From: JAPHSX01 sp041554195
Lineage (GTDB): Bacteria > Pseudomonadota > Gammaproteobacteria > Thiohalomonadales > Thiohalomonadaceae
Assembly (NCBI GenBank): GCA_041554195.1
Contig: JBFFMJ010000004.1
Location: forward strand, 62,001-126,000
Reading direction: 5' to 3'
DNA: 64,000 bases
The stretch's first letter is position 1; each line of letters starts with the position of its first letter. Positions 17,322 through 26,600 of this stretch are shown one piece after another. The notes beneath the pieces were generated by a model. The model did no database searches. It was not told the origin of the DNA and saw only the letters and a program-made list of their open reading frames with translations. The translations under genes and the position numbers were made by a program.

Positions 17322-17972
17322 ATGGGCTTTATCGATACGATCGTAGCGTTTTTTAATGATGGTGGATTCTGGATGTACCCGATTCTGCTGGTGTTTGCTG
17401 TCGGCATGGCGATAGGTAGTGAGCGCTTTTTAAAGCTTTCTATTGTCGAATCGGCAAATCGCAAGGTCTGGGATAAATTGCATCCACTCCTTGTCGATGG
17501 CGATTTTGATGCAGCCAGAGAGATGACCGCTAACGATCAATCAGCGGTCAGTCAACTCCTGGAGGCGGGTCTTGAGCGTCAGGGCACGGTCAGGCGTCGA
17601 GAGGATATTGAGATTGCCATGGAGGAGGGGATGATGGAGATCATTCCTCAACTGGAGAAACGCATCTCCTACATTGCCCTCTATGCCAACCTGGCAACAC
17701 TGCTTGGTCTACTTGGTACCATCATTGGACTTATTGCGGCGTTTGAAGCGGTTGCGAATGCCAATCCGGCTGAGAAGGCAGACCTCCTCTCGGCGAGTAT
17801 CTCAACCGCCATGAATACCACGGCGTTTGGTCTGATCGCCGCTATTCCATTACTAATTGTTCACTCCTTCCTTAATTCGAAGGCGGGCGGCATTGTTGAT
17901 AGTCTGGAAATGGCGTCGGTGAAAACACTGAATATTATCGCAGCTAAAGTTAAGCGTAGCGGAACCCAGTAA
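17322..17972 (+). CDS. MotA/TolQ/ExbB-family proton channel protein, module B
   Basis: A 216-residue inner-membrane protein, AGGGAAA upstream of ATG 17322. It aligns without gaps over most of its length with the module A protein at 7110, sharing 'MMEIIP.LEKR', 'ATLLGLLGTIIGLI.AF', 'ANPAEKADLLSASIS' and 'AMNTTAFGLIAAIPLL'. The ExbB Glu176 position is Thr162, so the pore Glu is missing here too. Thr167, equivalent to ExbB Thr181, is kept. It should form the channel of a second, separate motor with the two ExbD proteins that follow. Confidence 0.93.
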   Translation: MGFIDTIVAFFNDGGFWMYPILLVFAVGMAIGSERFLKLSIVESANRKVWDKLHPLLVDGDFDAAREMTANDQSAVSQLLEAGLERQGTVRRREDIEIAMEEGMMEIIPQLEKRISYIALYANLATLLGLLGTIIGLIAAFEAVANANPAEKADLLSASISTAMNTTAFGLIAAIPLLIVHSFLNSKAGGIVDSLEMASVKTLNIIAAKVKRSGTQ

Positions 17973-17983
17973 CCGGAACGACT

Positions 17984-18481
17984 ATGTCTAGAAGACATCA
18001 CTACAAGAAGAATGATGAGCAGGTAGAACTGGATATCACTACCTTTCTTAATTTGATGGTAGTTTTAATACCATTCCTGCTCGTTTCTGCCGTATTTTCA
18101 ACGATGACCATTCAGGAATTGAATCTCCCTACGCAGGCATCGAATGAGCAGAAAAAACCAGATAAACCCCCGGTGACCATCGAAATTATTGTGCGTAAGG
18201 ATAAATTTCAGATTAGTGATGGCAAGCGGATCACCAGTTCGATAGCGAAAAAAGATGGCAAATATGACATCGCTACACTCTCTAGCACATTGCTAGCCTT
18301 AAAAAACTCACTGGAAGACCCCAAGGAGGATGCCACCATTCTTCTGGAGCCGGACATTGAGTATGAAGATGTAATTCATGTGATGGATGCGGTAAAAGTT
18401 GCAGAAGTGCAAAAAGAGGGTGAAGAAGAACCACAACGCGTCATTCTTTTTCCGCAGTTATCACTAGGTGACGCGCCGTGA
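17984..18481 (+). CDS. ExbD/TolR-like protein with Asn at the proton-site position, module B
   Basis: A 165-residue single-pass protein. The membrane segment 'LDITTFLNLMVVLIPFLLV' has Asn23 where ExbD has Asp25, exactly as in the module A equivalent, and also a Pro within the TM. The periplasmic part begins 'IQELNLPTQAS', matching the ExbD pattern. The next gene starts within its stop codon (GTGA). Retention of Asn in both paralogues suggests a selected property and not a random loss. Confidence 0.92.
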   Translation: MSRRHHYKKNDEQVELDITTFLNLMVVLIPFLLVSAVFSTMTIQELNLPTQASNEQKKPDKPPVTIEIIVRKDKFQISDGKRITSSIAKKDGKYDIATLSSTLLALKNSLEDPKEDATILLEPDIEYEDVIHVMDAVKVAEVQKEGEEEPQRVILFPQLSLGDAP

Positions 18482-18972
18482 AGAATACTCGACGTCTCAA
18501 ACGTATGGCGAGAGCCAATCGTAACAAAGTTGGGGGTTTGAATCTTACCTCGTTGATGGATGTGTTTACCATTTTGGTGCTCTACCTGCTGGTAAATCAG
18601 GCGTCTGTACATATAGAGGAACCACCAAAGGAAGTTGTATTACCTGACTCTATCGCTGAGGCTATGCCTCGGGAAACGGTAGTGATAATGGTCAGCGAAG
18701 CGTATGTCATTATTCAAAAGCAGGAAGTGGCAAGTATTGCCGACATCCTGGCTAGCAAGAGTGGGGTTATTCTACCTATCCGTGAAGTTTTGATGAGGAT
18801 TAAAGAGGAGACTGTAGCTCAAGGAGGCCCCCTGGCTGAAGAGAAGAGTAAAGAGGTGACGATCATGGCCCATCGTAAGTTGCCGTTCAAGCTGCTTAAA
18901 ACACTGATGTCTACAGCAACCAGTGCTGGTTATAGCAAGATATCGCTCGCAGTAAATCAAAAAGCGTCCTGA
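18478..18972 (+). CDS. ExbD/TolR-like protein with conserved Asp, module B
   Basis: A 164-residue protein starting at GTG 18478, overlapping the previous stop. A highly basic cytoplasmic start (MKNTRRLKRMARANRNK) is followed by the membrane segment 'LNLTSLMDVFTILVLYLLV' with proton-site Asp28, then a periplasmic domain ('PKEVVLPDS'). It pairs with the Asn-type protein encoded before it and is the counterpart of the gene at 8272. Confidence 0.93.
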   Translation: MKNTRRLKRMARANRNKVGGLNLTSLMDVFTILVLYLLVNQASVHIEEPPKEVVLPDSIAEAMPRETVVIMVSEAYVIIQKQEVASIADILASKSGVILPIREVLMRIKEETVAQGGPLAEEKSKEVTIMAHRKLPFKLLKTLMSTATSAGYSKISLAVNQKAS

Positions 18973-18988
18973 TAATTAGAGTAATTTT

Positions 18989-20335
18989 GTGACAACATCC
19001 ATCTCCCCGGAGCAGCAAGCTCTAATCACCCGTATCGCTGAGGCTGAACAGCAGCTTGGTAGCCTTACGCAGGAACTTGGCGGCGTCAGCAGCCAGGTGG
19101 ACGCATTGGTTGGCGAACAGCAGCAATACCAGCTGCTGGACGGGATCTGTTCATCATTAGATAAATTAAGCGAACTGGGACAGGCCGCCCTGTTCTGGGA
19201 AGATGACAGCGATGCTGAAACAAGGGTGGCGCGTGTGCGTGCCCGTGTTGATGATTTCAATAAAGAGCTTGGGGCACGTGAAGAGGCAAGGGCCTCACTG
19301 CAACAGCGGGTCGAGGAGCAGGAGGATCAGTTAGCGTTCCTGAATGAAGATCTGGGCTACCTTCAGGAACGTGAGCGTAATGCGCAATTTGACTTCGTCG
19401 TCGATCGCGAGGCGCGTGAATTACCGTATCGGCCTATGGTTATGCCATGGTCGAAGCAGGGTGAAGATGAAAAGCGTTTTAGAAAAAGTTTGCTTATCGC
19501 CCTGTTGTTCATGATTTCACTCGGTACCATTGTCAATTTCTGGGTACTCCCTGTACCGGATAAAAATGCGGTAATAGAGATCCCCGAGCATCTGGTGAAA
19601 ATGGTCGAGAAGAAAAAGAAGAAAAAACCAGTGGAAAAGCGCCCGGAAGAGAAGCCTAAGGAGAAGGACGAGAAGAAGCCCGATGAGAAAAAGGCTCCGA
19701 CCAAGAAGGAGACTCAGGTGGCACGTAAAAAGGCTGAGAGCTCCGGTGTACTCGCCTTTAAAAATGATTTTAATGACCTGCTTGCTGATGACACCGATGA
19801 GAAATTGGGAGCCTCAGCCCGTCTGAGCAACACTGGCGCGAAGAGTTCTAACAACTCTAATCGTGACCTTGTGATGTCACAGGCACAGAGCACTAGTGGT
19901 GGCATTAATACCGCATCACTGAACCGCAATGTGGGTGGTGGCGCAGGTAAGAAATTGGGTGGTGTCGGTTTCCAGCGTGTGGATAGTGCCATTGGTGTCG
20001 ATATGGCCGATGACCGTCCGTTGAGTGATGGACCCGGTCCATCACGTACCGATGAAGAGATCCAGATCGTATTTGACCGTTACAAGGCTGCTCTGTATCG
20101 CATCTATAACCGTCAGTTACGACAGGATCCAACGCTCAGGGGTAAGATTGTATTGCGCCTGACCATTCAGCCTGACGGTAGCGTCTCGCTGGTTAAGGTG
20201 GAGTCAACGGATATGAAGTCACCTGAACTATCGGCTAAAATCCTCGATCGTGTCAGGAAGTTTAATTTCGGACCGAAGGAAGGGGTACCTGCCGTGACTA
20301 TCCTCTATCCGATAGACTTCCTGCCGGCGAGCTGA
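18989..20335 (+). CDS. TonB-like transducer with N-terminal coiled coil and AgmX/PglI-type C-terminal domain, module B
   Basis: A 448-residue protein (GTG start). Residues about 5-135 form a predicted cytoplasmic coiled coil ('ALITRIAEAEQQLGSLTQEL', 'ARASLQQRVEEQEDQLAFLN') that module A lacks. The membrane segment is about 167-188, preceded by 'MPWSKQGEDEKRFRKSLL', which aligns with 'LPWNRNTGEERLFLKTLL' in module A. A long Lys/Glu/Pro spacer, a 'SSGVLAF' motif, a Gly/Asn/Ser-rich region and the C-terminal domain follow ('ALYRIYNRQLRQDPTLRGK', 'LTIQPDGSVSLVKV'). It probably couples a cytoplasmic partner, through the motor, to the outer membrane. Confidence 0.88.
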   Translation: MTTSISPEQQALITRIAEAEQQLGSLTQELGGVSSQVDALVGEQQQYQLLDGICSSLDKLSELGQAALFWEDDSDAETRVARVRARVDDFNKELGAREEARASLQQRVEEQEDQLAFLNEDLGYLQERERNAQFDFVVDREARELPYRPMVMPWSKQGEDEKRFRKSLLIALLFMISLGTIVNFWVLPVPDKNAVIEIPEHLVKMVEKKKKKKPVEKRPEEKPKEKDEKKPDEKKAPTKKETQVARKKAESSGVLAFKNDFNDLLADDTDEKLGASARLSNTGAKSSNNSNRDLVMSQAQSTSGGINTASLNRNVGGGAGKKLGGVGFQRVDSAIGVDMADDRPLSDGPGPSRTDEEIQIVFDRYKAALYRIYNRQLRQDPTLRGKIVLRLTIQPDGSVSLVKVESTDMKSPELSAKILDRVRKFNFGPKEGVPAVTILYPIDFLPAS

Positions 20336-20485
20336 CGGCTATGAACAGGCTACTGGCAGTTAGGGGAGGGACTGCATCCGGCCCTTCCGTCAAACAGGGC
20401 ATATCTACTGTGCATGTGTCAGAAAGATGCTAGTACGAAGCTCTTTGCCCATCAGGAAGCCTCATAAGCTGTCTTTGAAACGACA

Positions 20486-20501
20486 CTGTGCGAACGCACA
20501 G
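20486..20501. repeat. Short palindrome in the 287-base gap before the giant gene
   Basis: CTGTGCG-AA-CGCACAG forms two perfect 7-bp arms with a 2-base centre, 122 bases before the GTG at 20623. No T-tract follows, so it is more like an operator than a terminator. The rest of 20336-20622 shows a possible -35 TTGAAA (20559-20564) without a good -10, and AAGGA before the start codon. I see no gene in the gap. Confidence 0.35.
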
Positions 20502-20622
20502 CTATCTCAGCGTTTTATCAACTTTGTGTCGCAACTGGGCGAAATATCACGTTTTTTCTTGAAATATTCCTCTAACCTACCGAACATGCACGTATGTAAA
20601 TTCCCCCATAAGGACGATCACT

Positions 20623-23600
20623 GTGGATAATTGGGTGACTGGCGCATTGAGAAAGATTCTCTTGCCAGGATCTGCGAAGCGACTTACCCGTGTGGCCCTG
20701 ACTGCTACGGTAGGTCTTTTCGTGTCTAAAAAGCGTCCAGAGACAACTTCATTGATGCTTAGCCGGTTGATACCCGATGATCGTAGCACTGGTCGCAACC
20801 GTTATGTTCCACAGCTGACGTTACTCTTTGCCCTGTTGCTGGGAGGAGTCTCGCAGGTGCAGGCGGGGGAGTTTTGCTCATCCATCAACGGTGGCGTGAT
20901 TGATGGCAATATCCCGGCCGTACGGGCGGAGCTTGCAACCTTAACCCAGATTACGATCGATACAGATTGTACTTTTCTCAACTTTCCGGCATCCAACCCG
21001 CTGACGGTGACGGTTAACTTCCAAACTAATGATCCATCAATCTATCTAATTGTTTTCGATAATGTCTATTTCACCGGCCATATGGCCTGCTCGAATATTG
21101 ACCATAAACTTTGGTTCGTTAATGGGGCTGACTACGCCTCTTCAAAAAGCTGTCAGGATCTTTTCATTCCGGTAGAGAGTATCGGCAAACAGTCACCAGC
21201 TGGCACTGCCAGTGTCGGGGAGCCCTTTACCTATACGTTGAACATTCCGGTGATGTATGACCCGGCCACCGATACTTATTACAACAACCCCTCACCCAAC
21301 ACTATAGGTAACATTAAGATATGTGATGACTTGAGTGCATTGCAGGGGCCAGACTATTTTGACCCAGCTTTCAAGGCGACAGGGGCGGATGTTACTTATG
21401 TAAGCCATACCGCTTCTCTGGTGTCAGGCGGCCTAACAACGCCAATTACCCTGAATCACAGCCCTGCCGATGCGTTTTGCCCGTCGGCGGATGGTAACAA
21501 AACACTCTACTTTTCCAATACCAATAACCCTGTATTGTCCAACCTCACCGCAGGCGATCAGATTGAACTTAATGTTACTGTTGTTCTAGATAATACCCCG
21601 GGCAATACGATAGGAAAGACCTTTATCAATACCGCTGAGTGGTGGTTCTCTCGCTCAATCGACGTCAACGAAGACGGTATCATTCAGGCCAATGAGTTCT
21701 TTGACCCGCTTCCTGGGCAGTCGGGTGTCTCTGAGATAATGAGTATCGCTGAGCCTGATCTGATTGTAACTAAGAGTGCTGATACAAGTACCCTCAGTTT
21801 GGGAGTGAAGGCGAACTACACAATTGACGTTCAAAATAATGGCGGTGGAGATGCCTGGTATGCCACTATTGCTGATCGTCTGCCTACGGGGATGTGTGAC
21901 TATAATCCAACAACTGGGCCAATTACTGCACAGCTGTTTGCCGCGGACGGGAGCACGGCGATCTCAGGCCCGCTGACAAGTGGCACTGATTACACAGCCG
22001 AGTATCTTAGTGGTTTTGGCGTATGTGGCTTGAGGTTCAGGATGGTGACGCCGCAGGCGGTGATTGGTCCGTCGCAAATCCTGCGCATCACCTATCAGTC
22101 GCAGATTGATACTCCCCCATCACCATCACCGGCGGACGGTTCGGTGATGACAAATGTGGCGGGTGCTACGCTCTGGTACAGTGGTGATGGCAGTTATCCA
22201 CGCAATACTTATACCCGAACGCTGAGTGACGGGACCCCAGGCGTCAATGATTATCAGGACAATTGGGACGCGACGGTAACACTCAGCGGTTACTATTTTC
22301 AGAAGACGGTCACCAACCGGACTACCGGTGCCTATCCGGCAACTTCCGCCTTCGCTGGTGACCGGCTGCGCTACACCCTGCGCTTGATTAACCTGAACCA
22401 GACAGTTGATAACATCATCATTAGCGACGTCCTCGATCCAACCCTCTTCAATCTAGGTACATACAGCGAGATCTCCAGGCCGGCCGGATCGGCTGTCAAC
22501 TTTAACGGTGCCAGCGGTGCGATTACCGTTACTAACTTTAGTCTCGCCCCAAGTATCAATCCCCCCGCCGAGGCGGTCTTCGAATTCGAGATCAACTTGG
22601 CCCCGGTGCTAGCTGACGGCACGCCGGTATCCAATCAATCGCGCCTGACCGCTAACGGTGGCATAGACGTGTTGAGTGACGACCCCTATGTCAGTGGTGT
22701 CTACAACTATTCCAACCCACCTGCTGGTACTACTCCGGACCCAACTGATCTCATGATCTATGCCCCGGGGAGATTGGATAAGAGTCGGACACAAGCAACA
22801 GCCACCATCGGTGAGCAGTTTACCTACCGCATCACCATTCCCAATACGCCGGTCGATGTGCCGTTGTACGACGTGCGGATTCTTGACAACCTGGGGGCTT
22901 CGGCGGCCGATATGCGCTTTGTCGGTGCCAGTGTCGTCTCAGGGGGCTCCTGGACACTCAGCAACAGTGGCACCGCCACCAATCTTCTCATTGAGGATAC
23001 GGCGACTGGTATTGATATACCCGCCAACGGCAAGGCCGTGATTGACATCACGGTGGAGGTGGATAATACCGCGGTCAACCAGAGTGGCCTCTCCTTTAAC
23101 AATGTAGCCAGTTATACCTACAACCGGGTTAACGGCAGTGTGGCATCACAGACAGCTGGCGCTCAAAATGCCGCAAACATGTCACTGGTCGAGCCGCTCA
23201 TCAGCGGCATAAGCAAGAGCTTCGGTTTTATCTCACCGGCCTCCAAGACGATCGCTGAGGCCGCCACTGCAGGGGATGTACTCGAATTTGTGGTGACGGC
23301 CCCCAGTACCGGTAATTCAACGGCGTTTGACATCAACATTATCGATGCTCTGCCCGCAGATCTGACACTGGTGCCGGGATCGGCCACGGCGCAGATCAAT
23401 GGCGTGGCGGTGGCCGGTTTTGCCGCTGATCCCACCGTTCTTCCCGGAGGTGTGCTGAACTGGGGGAAGGACAATGGCGATGAGTCGCTGGATGTTCCCG
23501 CCGGGCAATCACTGGTGTTGCGATACCAGGCGACCGTGACCTCGGTTTCAGCCGCCTCCGTCAGTAACAGCGTCTATCTAGACTGGACCTCCGTTGATGC

Positions 23601-26600
23601 AGGAAGTGCCGCTGAAAGAAATGGTGCCGGTTGTCCAACCATCACCGCCCCGAATGATTATTGTGTCGGGCCGGCTACTGTCACCGTCAATACGGTAGAT
23701 AACAACCGCCTGTACAAGCGGGTGGTGAGTGACAGTTACGCCGAGAGCCCGACGAGTACGGGTCTCCCGGTGGTGCGAATCGGGGACACCGTGACCTACC
23801 GTTTACAGCTGGACTTGCAGGAGAACACCACCCGCAATGTGGTGGTGGAGGATATTCTTCCCGTTGGTATGGCTCTGCAGAGTTTTAACTTTTTTGCCAG
23901 TGCGGGCGCTGACTTCAGCTATGTACCGGTTACACAGCCGGCGGTCGGGGATAGCGGTACCTTGCGCTGGGAGCTGGGTGATATCGTTAATACACCGAGT
24001 AACGACGGCACCCCGGTTGACCAGTTGTACATTCGTTATGTGGCGAAGGTAGTACCGAACTACCCACCGGTTGGCGTAGGGCATACCAATACAACACAGC
24101 TCGATAACCAGGCCAGTCTCTCCTATACCGGTGGCGACCCGCTACTGGAACCCACCCGTCTTACCGACAGTACTTCGGTCGAGGTACGCAGGCCGCGCAT
24201 GCAGGCCATAAGCAAGGTGGAGCTGGGCGGCGGTCGCACCGGGACGGGCACGGTTGCCGATCCCTACCAGGTTGATATTGCCAGCGATGTGATGAGCTTC
24301 CAACTGAGTTCCTGTAACACCGGGCCTGCACCCGCTTATGATGTGGTGATTACCGACCTGTTGGCCCCGGAACTGGACGAGACAGACCTTGCCACCACCC
24401 CCCCCGTGGTACGGCTTGATGCCACCACTCTGACCGTGGGTGTTGACTATCTCTACACCGCACCGGCACGGGGTGGGGAGATGCGCTTTACGCTGCAGGA
24501 CAGTGCCCCGGTGCCACCTGGGTCCTGCCTCACGGTCGATTACAGCATGGGTTTTTATGCGGACCTGACGGCCCAGTCCACCTGGAGCAACCAGGCGCGT
24601 CTGCGTGAGTACTGGACCCTGCCCACAAATGGCCGCCGCTATGTCCCATCAACCCCCGCAGAGATATGGATGACCAACGTTATCAACGTTGAGCCACTGA
24701 CAAAGAGTCTGCTCTCGCCGGCAAGCGGTGAGGCGACTATCGGGCAGCTTGTGCAGTATCAAGTCACCGTGCCAGGCGCCCCGATGAACGTGGCACTGAA
24801 TAATGTCGTGATGAGTGACACCCTGCACGGGGCGCTACAGTATTTGAATGCCTCGGCAGTGGATGGCAGTGGCAACCCGGTAGCATTAACCGACAACAGT
24901 GTGGCCCCGGGGAGTGTTAGCCTCGCCATCGCCAATATCCCGGCGGGTAAGCAGGCGATAATCACCTTGCGTACACGGGTGCGTAACACCACTGGGGCTA
25001 ACGCAGGCACCAGTTTCAGTAACAGTGCCTCCTATAGCTACAGCGGTATGCCGGTGGGCAGTAATACAACCGGCAGCAGCGGCCCGTTGCGCATCGTTGA
25101 ACCCCTGGTCAGTGTCAGCAGCGCGGTATCCAGCTCAGTACCCAGAGCGGGTGATACCCTCACTTATACCCTGGACTTCACTGCCTCGGGTGGAGGCATT
25201 GGTGACAACTTTTCTCCTGCCTATGATCTGACTATTGAGGACAGCTTAAGTCTGGGGCTGCTCTATGAACCCGGCAGTGCGACGGTGAATGGAGTACCGT
25301 TAGTCGATCCCGTGACCACAGGCAATGGCGTGAGCACGCCACAGAGTTTGACCTGGAGTCTGTCGAACGGGACCAATATCGATATTCCCGAGGGAACCAG
25401 TACCCTCGTCAGTTACCGTGTAAGCGTACTCAGTGGTGTTGGGCCTGGAGACGTTCTGACTAACAGTGTGATCGGTCGCTGGACGAGTCTGAATGGCAAT
25501 TTCGCAGCCATTGAACGTACCGGGAGTGGTACACCAGCACTCAATGATTACTTTACTGCTCCCTCCTTGGTTACTTTAACGATTGGTGACAACAGTGGGT
25601 TAGCCAAGTCTGTCATCGATGACAGCTACAATGAGATTCCTGCCAGCACGGGCGAACCGATAGTACGTATTGGTGACACCGTGACCTACCAGTTGCGACT
25701 TGAGCTGCAGGAGGGAACCACGCAGAACGTGGTGATAGAGGATATTCTGCCACCCGGTGTGGCCTTGGAGAGCTTTGCCATTAATGCCACGCCGAATTTC
25801 AGCTATGCCCTAGGGGTACAGCCTGCGGCGGGAGATAGTGGGACACTCCGTTGGGAGCTGGGAGATGTTGTCAACACGCCGAGTAATGATGGGACCCCGG
25901 TTGACAGCATGTATATCCGCTATGTAGCAAGGACGCTGACAGCTCCGCCCCCGGTTGGTGTTGGCGATTCGATCACCAGCCTGCTGGATAACCAAGCTTC
26001 CCTTAACTATACAGGGGCAGTGTCACCGCAGTCCGTTACCAGCACGGTTAACGTACGTCGCCCCTTCATGGATGCTGTGAGCAAGACCGAGACAGTCGGT
26101 GGCCGAGTAGGGAGCGGAACGGCGGCCGATCCGTACCAGATCGATATTGTCAGTGACACAATGAGTTTCCAGCTCAACAGCTGCAACTCGGGGCAGGCCC
26201 CGGCCTACAGGGTTGTGATTGTCGATCAGCTGGCATCGCAGCTGGATGAGGGAGACCTTGCTGCGAATCCGCCGACAGTGCGTGTTGATGGCACAACCCT
26301 GATTGCGGGTGTCGACTACCTCTATAGCGCTCCGGTGCGAGGTGGCCAGATGCGCATCGAGTTGCGGGATAGCGTACCGTTGGTAGTGGGTTCCTGCGTA
26401 ACGGTCGACTACAGCCTGGGATTCTACCCCGATATCGCTGCACAGAGTCTGTGGAGTAATCAGGCGATCGTGGAAGAGTACTGGACCCTGCCACTTAACG
26501 GTCGCCGTTATGACAACACGACTGCCGGTGAGGTTTGGATGACCAACCTGGTAACCGTTGAGCCGCTGTTGAAGAGTATGACTGCGCCCGCTAGCGGCGA

